A stretch of DNA of 64,000 nt from Symsagittifera roscoffensis (GCF_963678635.1 NC_087062.1:100489209-100553208); one strand, 5' to 3'. Counted from the first letter of the stretch, positions 24,701 to 37,710 are shown. Notes: generated from the letters alone by a model not told the origin. Program-made: numbers and translations.

Positions 24701-27700
24701 TTTGTCGACTCTCTTTTGACCACACTTTGTATTCGAATTGTTGTTCTGTTCGACAGTTTCACCATACTTTTTGTCGACTCTCTTTTGACCACACTTTGTA
24801 TTCGAATTGTTGTTCTGTTCGACAGTTTCACCATACTTTTTATCGACTCTCTTTTGACCACACTTTGTATTCGAATTGTTGTTCTGTTCGACAGTTTCAC
24901 CATACTTTTTGTCGACTCTCTTTTGACCACACTTTGTATTCGAATTGTTGTTATGTTCGACAGTTTCACCATACTTTTTGTCGACTCTCTTTTGACCACA
25001 CTTTGTATTCGAATTGTTGTTCTGTTCGACAGTTTCACCATACTTTTTGTCGACCGCGTGCTCGACTCTCTTTTGACCACACTTTGTATTCGAATTGTTG
25101 TTCTGTTCGACAGTTTCACCATACTTTTTGTCGACTCTCTTTTGACCACACTTTGTATTCGAATTGTTGTTCTGTTCGACAGTTTCACCATACTTTTTGT
25201 CGACTCTCTTTTGACCACACTTTGTATTCGAATTGTTGTTCTGTTCGACAGTTTCACCATACTTTTGTCGACCGCGTGCTCGACTCTTTTTTGACCACAC
25301 TTTGTATTCGAATTGTTTTTCTGTTCGACAGTTTCACCATACTTTTTGTCGACTCTCTTTTGACCACACTTTGTATTCGAATTGTTGTTCTGTTCGACAG
25401 TTTCACCATACTTTTTGTCGACTCTCTTTTGACCACACTTTGTATTCGAATTGTTGTTCTGTTCGACAGTTTCACCATACTTTTTGTCGACCGCGTGCTC
25501 GACTCTCTTTTGACCACACTTTGTATTCGAATTGTTGTTCTGTTCGACAGTTTCACCATACTTTTTGTCGACTCTCTTTTGACCACACTTTGTATTCGAA
25601 TTGTTGTTCTGTTCGACAGTTTCACCATACTTTTTGTCGACCGCGTGCTCGACTCTCTTTTGACCACACTTTGTATTCGAATTGTTGTTCTGTTCGACAG
25701 TTTCACCATACTTTTTGTCGACTCTCTTTTGACCACACTTTGTATTCGAATTGTTGTTCTGTTCGACATTTTCACCATACTTTTTGTCGACTCTCTTTTG
25801 ACCACACTTTGTATTCGAATTGTTGTTCTGTTCGACAGTTTCACCATACTTTTTGTCGACCGCGTGCTCGACTCTCTTTTGACCACACTTTGTATTCGAA
25901 TTGTTGTTCTGTTCGACAGTTTCACCATACTTTTTGTCGACTCTCTTTTGACCACACTTTGTATTCGAAATGTTGTTCTGTTCGACAGTTTCACCATACT
26001 TTTTGTCGACCGCGTGCTCGACTCTCTTTTGACCACACTTTGTATTCGAATTGTTGTTCTGTTCGACAGTTTCACCATACTTTTTGTCGACTCTCTTTTG
26101 ACCACACTTTGTATTCGAATTGTTGTTCTGTTCGACAGTTTCACCATACTTTTTGTCGACTCTCTTTTGACCACACTTTGTATTCGAATTGTTGTTCTGT
26201 TCGACAGTTTCACCATACTTTTTGTCGACTCTCTTTTGACCATACTTTTTATTCGAATTGTTGTTCTGTTCGACAGTTTCACCATACTTTTTTTCGACTC
26301 TCTTTTGACCACACTTTGTATTCGAATTGTTGTTCTGTTCGACAGTTTCACCATACTTTTTGTCGACTCTCTTTTGACCACACTTTGTATTCGAATTGTT
26401 GTTCTGTTCGACAGTTTCACCATACTTTTTGTCGACTCTCTTTTGACCACACTTTGTATTCGAATTGTTGTTCTGTTCGACAGTTTCACCATACTTTTTG
26501 TCGACTCTCTTTTGACCACACTTTGTATTCGAAATGTTGTTCTGTTCGACAGTTTCACCATACTTTTTGTCGACTCTCTTTTGACCATACTTTGTATTCG
26601 AATTGTTGTTCTGTTCGACAGTTTCACCATACTTTTTGTCGACTCTCTTTTGACCACACTTTGTATTCAAATTGTTGTTCTGTTCGACAGTTTCACCATA
26701 CTTTTTGTCTACTCTCTTTTGACCATACTTTGTATTCGAATTGTTGTTCTGTTCGACAGTTTCACCATACTTTTTGTCGACTCTCTTTTGACCACACTTT
26801 GTATTCGAATTGTTGTTCTGTTCGACAGTTTCACCATACTTTTTGTCGACTCTCTTTTGACCACACTTTGTATTCGAATTGTTGTTCTGTTCGACAGTTT
26901 CACCATACTTTTTGTCGACTCTTTTTTGACCACACTTTGTATTCGATTTGTTGTTCTGTTCGACAGTTTCACCATACTTTTTGTCGACTCTCTTTTGACC
27001 ATACTTTGTATTCGAATTGTTGTTCTGTTCGACAGTTTCACCATACTTTTTGTCGACTCTCTTTTGACCACACTTTGTATTCGAATTGTTGTTCTGTTCG
27101 ACAGTTTCACCATACTTTTTGTCGACTCTCTTTTGACCACACTTTGTATTCGAATTGTTGTTCTGTTCGACAGTTTCACCATACTTTTTGTCGACTCTCT
27201 TTTGACCACACTTTGTATTCGAATTGTTGTTCTGTTCGACAGTTTCACCATACTTTTTGTCGACTCTCTTTTGACCAAACTTTGTATTCGAATTGTTGTT
27301 CTGTTCGACAGTTTCACCATACTTTTTGTCGACTCTCTTTTGACCACACTTTGTATTCGAATTGTTGTTCTGTTCGACGGTTTCACCATACTTTTTGTCG
27401 ACTCTCTTTTGACCACACTTTGTATTCGAATTGTTGTTCTGTTCGACAGTTTCACCATACTTTTTGTCGACTCTCTTTTGACCACAGTTTGTATTCGAAT
27501 TGTTGTTCTGTTCGACAGTTTCACCATACTTTTTGTCGACTCTCTTTTGACCACACTTTGTATTCGAATTGTTGTTCTGTTCGACAGTTTCACCATACTT
27601 TTTGTCGACTCTCTTTTGACCACACTTTGTATTCGAATTGTTGTTCTGTTCGACTGTTTCACCATACTTTTTGTCGACTCTCTTTTGACCACACTTTGTA

Positions 27701-28812
27701 TTCGAATTGTTCTTCTGTTCGACAGTTTCACCATACTTTTTGTCGACTCTCTTTTGACCACACTTTGTATTCGAATTGTTGTTCTGTTCGACAGTTTCAC
27801 CATACTTTTTGTCGACTCTCTTTTGACCACACTTTGTATTCGAATTGTTGTTCTGTTCGACAGTTTCACCATACTTTTTGTCGACTCTCTTTTGACCACA
27901 CTTTGTATTCGAATTGTTGTTCTGTTCGACAGTTTCACCATACTTTTTGTCGACTCTCTTTTGACCACACTTTGTATTCGAATTGTTGTTCTGTTCGACA
28001 GTTTCACCATACTTTTTGTCGACTCTCTTTTGACCACACTTTGTATTCGAATTGTTGTTCTGTTCGACAGTTTCACCATACTTTTTGTCGACTCTCTTTT
28101 GACCACACTTTGTATTCGAATTGTTGTTCTGTTCGACAGTTTCACCATACTTTTTGTCGACTCTCTTTTGACCACACTTTGTATTCGAATTGTTGTTCTG
28201 TTCGACAGTTTCACCATACTTTTTGTCGACTCTCTTTTGACCACACTTTGTATTCGAATTGTTGTTCTGTTCGACAGTTTCACCATACTTTTTGTCGACT
28301 CTCTTTTGACCACACTTTGTATTCGAATTGTTGTTCTGTTCGACAGTTTCACCATACTTTTTGTCGACTCTCTTTTGACCACACTTTGTATTCGAATTGT
28401 TGTTCTGTTCGACAGTTTCACCATACTTTTTGTCGACCGCGTGCTCGACTCTCTTTTGACCACACTTTGTATTCGAATTGTTGTTCTGTTCGACAGTTTC
28501 ACCATACTTTTTGTCGACTCTCTTTTGACCACACTTTGTATTCGAATTGTTGTTCTGTTCGACAGTTTCACCATACTTTTTGTCGACTCTCTTTTGACCA
28601 CACTTTGTATTCGAATTGTTGTTCTGTTCGACAGTTTCACCATACTTTTTGTCGACTCTCTTTTGACCACACTTTGTATTCGAATTGTTGTTCTGTTCGA
28701 CAGTTTCACCATACTTTTTGTCGACTCTCTTTTGACCACACTTTGTATTCGAATTGTTGTTCTGTTCGACAGTTTCACCATACTTTTTGTCGACTCTCTT
28801 TTGGCCATACTT
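18784..28812. repeat. 10-kb satellite of 69-bp and 81-bp units
   Basis: About 140 head-to-tail units. The basic 69-bp unit runs from one GTCGACTCTC to the next. About 24 units carry a 12-bp insert (CGCGTGCTCGAC) making 81 bp. Units differ by only zero to two substitutions. The 81-bp variant often recurs every 219 bp (81+69+69), notably at 23752-24627. From 26010 to 28430 only 69-bp units occur. Because both lengths are multiples of three and the unit lacks stops in several frames, apparent ORFs of 1,400-2,180 codons exist on both strands; I treat them as artefacts. It sits in the 16.7-kb BLTP1 intron. Confidence 0.95.
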
Positions 28813-30570
28813 CAATTTCGACTTGCAATTGACCATGAACCGAAATCGTGTTCGGCTATGGCTGGAACTTGTTTTCGACTATGTTTCGAAAGCTTATTCG
28901 TCTAAAAGGGCTGTTTAGCTAATTGGGCTAATTAAGTTTCCTAATTTCAAATTAAGTAGCTAGCATGGAAGTCTTGAATACTCAATGATCCGGTTCGCCT
29001 CCATGAAACTGTGTTTTTTTTTTACAAAATGGTTGATTGAGCCTAATTTTGGTCCTTCGTTTGATACAATTTGAAGAGCACAATTTACTAAATATTGGGT
29101 TCCGATTTGGACGCCATTGGGTGCATTTTTTCCATGAAAACTAGACAACCAATCGTGCAAAGAACTGGGCTAATGCACCCCTTTTTACAAAAAAAAAACT
29201 AAATAATACAAAAGTTTCGACCCAAGCATTGATGCGAAGTAGTTTCACTGTATGCTAATGCACTTGTGCACTTGATATATCTAATTCAAACTCGTTCTGA
29301 GAAACGGTTTGAAATGAACTCCCTGAAGAACACCAAGAAAGTGTTCGAATCGATTCACAAACAATTCACTTGCAAAGTGGTAATCGGCTACGAACCAAAT
29401 CATAATTTTTATAGCACAAGCGCAGCCATCTAAGATCATGGAAAAAGCAAAGCTAAGATTCGAAATGAAAAACAAGTAAGTGAAATTCATATTGCCGCTA
29501 ACCATATCTTTCCCTATAACTGAAGTACTGGAAACTTTTTTATTGAGCAGTGTACGATCTCATAGGTGAAAAAAAGTAGCCAGTAGTCAGTTGGAAAGAG
29601 TCAATGAACGCAGAGAACCACAAAAAACTAGTTTTTGAAAAAACTTCCCTTGATACAATTGTTATACAATTTCAAAAAATCATTGAAAAAAGATTCGAAC
29701 TAGTTTCTGCGGCTATTTGAACCAAATGAAACAGTCTGGTGATATAAAAAAAACTATTTTCTTTTTTTTTTGGAAAAATATGGTTATCATACAGTTTCCA
29801 TATATGAAAATTGTATGACTAGCATTTTTTTTGATGGCGACAACAAAAGATTTTACAAGTAATATTGAAAATGCTCCAAAATGTTTTTGTTTTTTTTTTC
29901 GACCGCAAATCGAATATTGTACTCAAACAAACATTTTCCAAAAAAAAACTTTGCATGCAAATTTTAATTTTTTGTCTGCATAACGTAGTCCTGGACACAA
30001 AACAATTGGATTTTTTTTCCGTTTCTCTGTATAACCTTTTTCGAACAAGCTAAAAACTCCTAATTCTTTACTTCTTTCGTATGGCATGTTTATGTATGCC
30101 TTACCTTGATCAATGTCTGATACTTTGAAAATTCTATTTTTAAAAATAATCATCTTTGAAAATTTTTGCCAAATATTAAAAGTTTGATGCTTTCAGTATT
30201 GGATTTGTCAGGTCGTTTCGAATGCAATGGAAACGCTAGTCGATCAAATTTTTGTGACTCTAATTTTGCGTAAACCATTGGTTTCTGAAAAATCCTTGTC
30301 CTACAATTTCCATTTATGAAAAAATGCTTGTCTTAGAGTTTTTTTTAAACATTTTCTGTATCTATGGAAATGATAAGCTTTTTTCAGATATGAATATTGT
30401 ATGATAGGAACTTTTGGTCAAACCGGGAAATTTCAAAAAAAAATAAAATGACCGTAAAGCCCTTTGAAGATCGAGATGTTTTTTAAGTGGGACTTTTTTG
30501 ATAAAGTTAACCTATTCTGAGAAACTTGGATTAGTATGAAAAACCTTTTTCAACAAGAAAAAAAACACAT
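28813..30570. other. AT-rich BLTP1 intron, nothing recognised
   Basis: The first ~100 bases still show degenerate satellite phrases (TTTCGAC, GACCATGAACC). The rest is AT-rich with A/T homopolymers and no supported gene or element. Confidence 0.5.
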
Positions 30571-30572
30571 TA

Positions 30573-31205
30573 CGAGGCCAAACTGTGCATTTTGTGAATT
30601 GTTAGAGGACTCCGCAACAGGCAAAAATCAGATTTGTCGTGGAATCCGCAACAATGCTATTTTTCTTTTGCCGTCTCTCCTGTTTTGGATTCCACGGACA
30701 AACAGCTAAAACACTGTGTTGCATAAAATTGCTCCAAAAACAGGCAAATTTTTTGAATCCACAACAAAACGTGTGGAATACGGAACCAGTTTGTGGAATA
30801 CATGAACAAATAATAATATATGTGTTTAGGAAACTTAAGCTGTCGCGGAATCCACAACTGTAAGTGGGATCCGCGAATTTTAAGCGGAATCTGCAAATTG
30901 TAAGTGGATTCCGCAAATTGTAAGCGGAATCCGCAAATTGTAAGCGGAATCCGCATAAATTTGCGGAATTCACTTACGTTTGCGGAATCCGCATACGTTT
31001 GCGAAATCCGGAACATCTACATATATTCGCTCGTTGCGGAATGCGCAACAAAATCAATGTACCAACAAAATTTACGTTACAGCTGTTTGTACGTGGAATC
31101 CACTGAAATTTTGCAAGTGAAATCCACTTACATTTTGGAACATGTTTAAAGATTTGTCTCTGGAACCAAGGAACACACAGACACAAAATTGTGCGCCTAT
31201 CCAAT
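30573..31205. repeat. MITE copy internally expanded by ~20-bp GGAATCCGC repeats
   Basis: The left end TA-CGAGGCCAAACTGTG matches the intact MITE at 34008. The right part has CATGTTTAAAGATTTGTC and CACAAAATTGTGCGCCTATCC but lacks the final terminal repeat. Inside, at about 30835-31015, the phrase AGCGGAATCCGCAAATTGTA and its variants and complements are repeated about eight times, enlarging the element to more than 600 bases. Confidence 0.6.
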
Positions 31206-31838
31206 GCATTACGATGAAAATCTACAAAAAATTTCTAATGGTTGACACTTTGTTTCTTTCATTGAACCATTGAACCGAACCAATTAGCAAAGAAAGAAAA
31301 AAAAATCTCTACGTAGGTTTCAGGTCTCTTGCTAATCAGAAGCGTATACACACTTTTCAACACAAGCGAAAAAAAACATGAAGGCAAACACAAAGAAAGA
31401 AAGTCCTAAATGGGCAAAAATGAAAAAAGAAAAAAACGGCAAAATTAAAACAAAAATTCTGATATGTGCTAGAATCGAACCACCGACATCGTCAGTTCCA
31501 GCATCTGAGCCGTGGGTCGGTGCCGGATGAGCATCTAACACTAGGCACTAATAAGTCGGATACAAAGACTTAATGCTAATGCAACAAAATTAAGCCAGAT
31601 TTAACTCGAATGTAGCCAAATAAGCCATTTTAAATGCTATTGCTAATACTTCCAATTTAAAATTTTTTTATAATGCCACCAAATAAAATACCATTTTAGC
31701 GATTTGTCTTGGAAAAAATGGGGTGTGTTATAAGTCCTTTTTCAAACCTAAAAATCAATCACTTTTTTTTGCCTTTTGCTTATTTGTAATTGGAAGAAAC
31801 CAAAAGCAGTCGAAAGTGAAGCCATAAAAAATACAGAC
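31206..31838. other. BLTP1 intron, nothing recognised
   Basis: AT-rich. A GTGGTTCGATTC phrase on the minus strand near 31470 recalls a tRNA T-arm, but no cloverleaf can be drawn. Confidence 0.4.
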
Positions 31839-32846
31839 CTGGTTAGAGTCATCGGCTTGTTGGAATGAATCATTTCGACAATTCTGGAACAATGTTTGGC
31901 TCTGAGAAGGCCTCTGTCTTTTTCTCGATGTGCTCTGTGGCTTCTCAGAAGAAGACCTCTTTTCGAAGGCCTTCAAAGGAACATTGGCGAACACATTCAT
32001 CACAAATGCGTGGAAGTGTTTCATTGCAGAGCCATACGCGACTGCCACTACTTGATCGAAGCTTACATTCACGTCCAGAATGTCGGCAGGATCCGATTCA
32101 CTCATGAATCGAGGCAACTCATCCGTTATGCCCAGTTTACCTGCCCCCAACTGCGACTGGGCATCAGCGTCCAGACAAAGTTGCGAGATGCTCAGTTTGG
32201 GATGTCTCTTGGGCAAGTTCAAGTTGACCCCATTTACGTTTCCAGAGTCAGTGTAGAAAGTAGGGGAGTATTTGTGGTCGATACTGGCCTCCACACTTTT
32301 ACATTGCAGGTACTCGACAGCGTCTGAGTCTGGAAACGTACAGAATCGACTCTCTTGACCAGTGCCGTCTCTGCCGCCATTGGCTTCCCGTTTGATTCTG
32401 GAATCAAAGGAGGTTACATCCTTCAAGCTATGAGCCAGACTTTTTAGAATGTGCTTGGATGGGAAGTTGTCAGGCAAGTGTAAGGCCAGCTCCATGTCGT
32501 GGCCCTCAAACGAGTACTTGTTATGGATGTGAGGAGGCATAAATTCTAGGTGGTTAATGTGTAAACTGCCCTTGACTTTGCGCAAGTTGACGAATTGGAA
32601 TGCGTTCGATTTCAGCAGTTCATTTATGTCGGTGGAAGCAGCGTGCGACGACCACTGGTTGTGTCTGGAACCCGCCTTCTTGCCCTTGCTGTGAGACTTT
32701 GCATTACTGACCCAATTGGATTTGTGAACGGGAGATACCACTTCGACCGAATTGAAGTCCAGATTGACAACACACTTCATTGGCACAAACGAGAGTAGAT
32801 CGGCTTTTTCTTTGCACCCGAAGTCGCCCACAATACTCGTGAAGGC
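31839..32846 (-). CDS. BLTP1: BLTP1 exon 4 of window (long exon)
   Basis: A 1,008-base exon, phase 0 at both ends, with acceptor TTTTGCAG|GCC at 32846 and donor CCAG|GTCTGT at 31839. The start AFTSIVGDF is followed by LLSFVP, then later NKYSFEGHDMELALHLPDN and PSKHI. The order SFVP ... F-S-x-x-G-x-D-x-x-L-x-L-x-LPD ... PSK is the same in human KIAA1109. The second half carries the LDVNVSFDQVVAVAYG strand block and ends in a basic, serine-rich tail. This is the most secure exon. The next intron downstream is 16.7 kb. Confidence 0.9.
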
Positions 32847-33052
32847 CTGCAAAAGCATACAGCTAAATAAGAAAATCGAAGCGCGAATAATACCTATTCA
32901 AAACTCATTGTATGCTATGGTCTATCCAATGCTTTTTATTACATAATACGGCGTCTATCATTCATTTTGCTCTTTTCGCCCAAGTCGGTTAACCTACTAT
33001 GCAGCTTGCAATGAAATATGGCTGTGTAAAATGGTAAGAATTGGCTGCTCGC

Positions 33053-33328
33053 CTGCCGTATGCGCTGCAGGAAAAATACAGACACTTTCTGGCCCGACAC
33101 TGCAATGGTGAACTGGTGGGGGTAGTTCCAGAAGAGGGGCACTTTGACCTCCGTCTTCACTTCTATCAATTCGCCCCTCACGAACGGGGGGAACTCTGGG
33201 ATGGGGGAGTTGATTCTACAGTGGTGCAATTGGACTTTGCAGCTGTTCGTCACTCCTGATTGCCCAATGATCAGAGGGATCTTGCACTCCATGGAGACCG
33301 CATCCGACTTCATCTTGAACACTTGTTC
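33053..33328 (-). CDS. BLTP1: BLTP1 exon 3 of window, ends at a GC donor
   Basis: Acceptor TTGTAG|GAACAAG at 33328. The 276-base exon is phase 0 at both ends. It encodes KMKSDAVSMECKIPLIIG, a beta-rich stretch and FWNYPHQFTIAVSGQKV, matching the strands that precede the SFVP block in BLTP1. No GT donor fits at the end. CGGCAG|GCGAGC at 33053/33052 keeps the frame and gives a GC-AG intron of 206 bases. Continuation into the intron reads AT-rich and loses similarity. Confidence 0.8.
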
Positions 33329-34005
33329 CTACAATTCAAACAACCGAGTCCTCATCATTACAAACAAAACAGCAACAAAACACTCCGATCACCTCTTTCA
33401 TCCAATCACCTCACAAGTAAAGTTCCTTGGTGGTTAAATTTGAAATAATGAACAAGTGAGAAAAATGAAAGTAGAAAAAAGTTGGCTGAAAAATTCTGGA
33501 TATTCGAGTTAAAGCTGTTTGATTTTCAAGAAAAACTTGTGATTGACACTTTTTTCTTAAAATTAACCAAAATGAACAGTCTGGATCGATATTAAATTTT
33601 TCATTCCGCTGGGAAATTGGAAAGTTAAACTCCACTTTCGAAACTAGAAGTCGATCACGTTTTTGTTACTTTTACACTTTCGTAATTGGAGAGGGCATAA
33701 CTTTTGTCAGCTGAATTTAATTTGAACTCAAAAAGTGAACATCTCAAGTGCATCCGCATTCTCAAATGTATTATTATGTAGGGATGCACTTCTGTAGTCT
33801 TAAGACTTTTTCCAAAAAATCTTTGAGACTTAATATAAGTAAAAATCGTCGCGTTCTTTATACTTAAAAACTCTCGTAATAAGTAAAACGAATAACCTGC
33901 GAAAACTACTGAGAAGCGATCTTTTGGTTTTTCAATATTTAGGTTGTTCACTCGCTGGAAGGATCAACCATATTAGTGTAAATTCTCAAATGACAGAAAA
34001 ATCAT
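33329..34005. other. BLTP1 intron, diverged dispersed repeat
   Basis: AT-rich intron sequence. About 33480-33830 resembles 12790-13610 in several phrases (ATTCCGCTGG, CTGTAGT...AAGACTTTT). No gene is seen. Confidence 0.35.
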
Positions 34006-34007
34006 TA

Positions 34008-34191
34008 CGAGGCCAAACTGTGTATTTTGTGATTTGCAGCGTATTCAGCATTAAGGACGCTCGCTCCCTTTGTTCTTTAATTCTCTTTCATCATTCTAAC
34101 AAAATTTTAACATGTTTAAAGACTTGTCTCTGGAATCAAGCAACCTACGGACACAAAATTGTGCGCCTATCCAGAGCACAGTTTGGCCTCG
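34008..34191. mobile_element. MITE with 15-bp terminal inverted repeats and TA duplication
   Basis: A 184-bp element with ends CGAGGCCAAACTGTG and CACAGTTTGGCCTCG, perfect inverted repeats over 15 bases. A second inner inverted pair is ATTTTGTG / CACAAAAT. It is flanked by TA on both sides (34006-34007 and 34192-34193), as expected for Tc1/mariner-type insertion. At least four further diverged copies lie at 4395, 5588, 12167 and 30573. It has no coding capacity. Confidence 0.75.
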
Positions 34192-34469
34192 TAACGATGA
34201 GATTTTTGCAAACTCTAATAACGAATATTTCTCCTTTCTATTAGGATCGTTAAAATGTGAACAAAACGGAAAAAAATTACTTCCAAACAAAGTTGAGTGA
34301 AAATTTCGCTGGAAAAAGGGTTCATAAGAAACTAATCAATAGCAAGCTTGCAGTTTTGAAATAAGTTCTGAAACTTTTAGGATAATATGTCAATCAACAT
34401 TTAAGTTAACAACTTTACAGGTTTCACATATGGTTCTCAAAATAGTTCCATGAAAAAGCTTTCAATGCA

Positions 34470-37390
34470 AGGAACTCTTCTCATGGGGGAAGGACCGAAT
34501 AGGCAAATGGAACCAGTTCAAAACAAGTATTTATCTTTTGTCTTGATATTTATCACTGTAGAATTATTAGATCTAACCAATCATGATCCATTGATAAAAC
34601 GTACAATAGGTTGTCAGAGAAAAAATATCACACATTGAAATCAGTTGCTTTCTTCTCTCCTCTAACTTCGCAAGAATATCAGTATAAACTAGATTTATTG
34701 CGACAAGGAGATATACAAGTAAGATTAGAATTAGTATTAGACTAAGAAGTTGCACGAATCTATCCGACCGAAAATAAGATAGCAGGACGATCAGACGTGT
34801 ATCTTATCTGATATTACTCTAGGAAAAGGCCATCCCGAACCTAAACTCATGTGGTGCGACTAGTGCGGCTCGAGCAGACCTATTAAAAAAACTAGATAAC
34901 TTAGAAAAAACCAAACACGTCGAAACAAATCAAATCAATAAAAGAAATGGCCTATCTCCACCTCTTAATAAGTCAAATCAAGCACAGCCAAGAATAAAGA
35001 CAAAAATCAACCAAAACGGAAGACGATAAACCAAAAATTTGCATCGCAGAGCGAAAACGCAGTCGACAACAAAAAATAAAACCTATTTGTGCACTAATAT
35101 TTTCTTAACAAATAAGCGATTTCAACAAAAACTTATCCACAAATCCAAACACATTACGACACACAAAACAACATATATATAACCCCGACAGCACCACTAC
35201 ATTCACACAGCTAACCAAACCTTACTCAAATACAAAATCTTGCTCTTCACAAATTATAGAACAACCTTTTCACTACAGTCAAGAATGCATCAAAACAATG
35301 AACTACAACGAAGCCTAATATCTTGTACTGATTATCAACCACACAATTCTATGGAAACAAACGGGAAAAAAAAGAACAACCACACACAACTAAACTTCGT
35401 TCTCATAACGACAATGGTTTTAGCCGACAATAAGCCACCAAATCGGATCCATCAGCCAATTATTTTCATACCTTTTTAATCTCCAACACCAGACCTCTGT
35501 CAATTCGATCAAGGGTTTTCTCTTTTCCCTTCACCGGTATTTCATTCAAGTTTTTCTACTCAATGACTCAATCCGGAGAGTTCTAATCACACATGACTAA
35601 ATAGAAAATCCCGCACTAGACACTCCCGACAAGTTTATTGACTCCGAACCAAGCCAACTACTAACTTTTAGCAACCAATTTATTTTATCCCTATCACTCT
35701 CTCCATCCCAGTAATCACTCTTTCATCCAACTCCAGTTCCTCATATACAGACGCTTCCCCAATCCATTCACAACGATCTAGCGCCAAAGATCTAGCACCA
35801 GTTTTTTCATTGCGCTTCACATTCCGAAACATCCATATTATCCATTCGCAACACCCGAACCCAGGCACAACCTATACTCATGAAAAAAATTATCCAACAA
35901 TCCCACCATATATTTAGTCAACCGCCCTTCCGCATCTAGACTCCCCCAAAGCAACAATCCTACACATACTAGCAAATCCAAAACCAGTTGGAATAAGTAT
36001 TCAAGCTTATATAACTAACGCAGTCTACTAAGCCACCGCATTAATAACATGTACGAGAAAGTCCCACTATACCCAAACCTGATTAAAACTGGATAAAATT
36101 TTCTTTTGAAACACAAGTCAAGTTTTTGTTAAGACCCTATCATTTTTTAATAATTCTCAAGTCAACACCTGTTAAAGACACTTTATTTTTGAGACAAAGA
36201 CACAACAGCAGAAAAAAAACAGAACACCTGTCAAAAAAAAGTTATTAGCCAGAAAATTTTTTACTCATAGAAACACTCACAAAAAACTTCGTCTGGCCTT
36301 ATCCACCATACTCACCATCCGCGCTGGTAAACCATCTTAGACACAGACACGCAATTTTTACAGAGAGTGGATCTAGGGTATGCCTATGGAACGTTTGCAA
36401 AAACAACTACTAAGATCATAACTAAATCTGAATCACTTGCAGTTATTCATATCTAAAATATCATAAAGCAAAAGAATCCAGCGGCAAAATTAATATAAAA
36501 ACTTGACAAAATTCCAAATATGCAATGCCAAATCTATTAATTCTGCTTGCCGCAGTCAAAAACATTATAAGATAAAAAGTGTGGAGCCGACATCGCAGCA
36601 AAAGTACCTATTGAAAACAAACAGTGACCAAATCGATATGAAAAATCAAACTTACGTATCCTTGTCATTTGGCGCTTCATTCAAAGAAATGAAATCTTTG
36701 TATCGCTACTCGATCTATACGAACGAATAGTTGAAAATGCACGCACTCTCGCTCTAATATACAAAACTGACTCTTCTTCAACGCAAATCTGCAACTTCAA
36801 TACGATCTTTTCGGATTCACAACAATCCCTCTATCTCGTCGCATGTACTTCACTGACACAACCAATCTACTCACGGATCAACCTAATTAACCTCACAGAA
36901 CTGAGAAGACACTCCATCTAACCTTCACAAGAAAAACTTTGGGTTAAAAATTTTCCTAAAACCCGGATGGTTGGAGCCAGTTCAAACTTGTATTTATTTT
37001 ATATCTCAATATTTCTAACTGTAAAATATTTGGAACTAACCAACCATGATTTCTTAAAGAAGCTAACAATAAATTGTAATGCTGAAACTATTCATAGTTT
37101 CAGCCTGAGAAAGTAAAATACAAAGGGAAATCAATTGTTTTTTTTTCTCTCGTACAACATCTTTGTATACTACCAATCCTATTTTTGCTCTTATATTTTC
37201 TTGTCTCACTAGATCTAGCATTTAGTTTCTAAATCTAGTATAAGAGAGAAGAAAGCAATTGATTTCAATCTGTATTTTCTATATACTACATCAATTGAGA
37301 CTAGAAATTATAAGAGTAAGATTAGGATTCGCATAACACAAGGATGCTGCACGAGTATAACCTGCCGAAAGCGTGACGAATAGATTAAGC
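34470..37390. mobile_element. Pair of diverged LTR-like direct repeats enclosing ~2.2 kb
   Basis: The segments at about 34470-34790 and 36960-37390 are direct repeats sharing, in order, GGA(G/A)CCAGTTCAAA, CTAACCAA(C/T)CATGAT, TCTAGTATAAG-like runs, AGTAAGATTAG and TGCACGA, with indels. The ~2.2 kb between them is unusually A/C-rich on the plus strand and has no recognisable retroviral protein. A degraded LTR element is the simplest reading; two independent copies of a dispersed repeat is the alternative. Confidence 0.4.
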
Positions 37391-37710
37391 AGTATTTTGC
37401 TTCTTTTATAGCGAAACAATTGAATTATAAAATCTGTTCCAATTCGCCGGCAGTCTGTCACAGTTTGAAATTTTGCATATGCCTACCGTTTTTTATATAG
37501 GCCTTTTATTAATATAAGGTCCCTGCAAATGTTTACTTTCTTTCCAAATTTTGGAATGCTACAATCTGATTGGCTGAATTTCATTTTCGCCCATTCGGGC
37601 CTTCGCCTATGAGGGATCCCACCGTATTGACACATTGATGTGAGAGCTAAGAAAAGTGTCGTGTCTCCATTGAATGTTGATCATTGTAAAACTAGAAATT
37701 AAGTATGCAC

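Noticed and set aside
18636-28905. Several ORFs of 1,400-2,180 codons on both strands across the satellite
   Set aside because: They arise because 69 and 81 are multiples of three and the unit has no stop in those frames. Differences among units change amino acids freely and several frames and both strands are open alike, so there is no sign of protein selection.
31440-31540. tRNA-like GTGGTTCGATTC on the minus strand, and GGGATTCGATTCCC at 39482
   Set aside because: Only a T-arm-like phrase is present; acceptor and anticodon stems do not pair.
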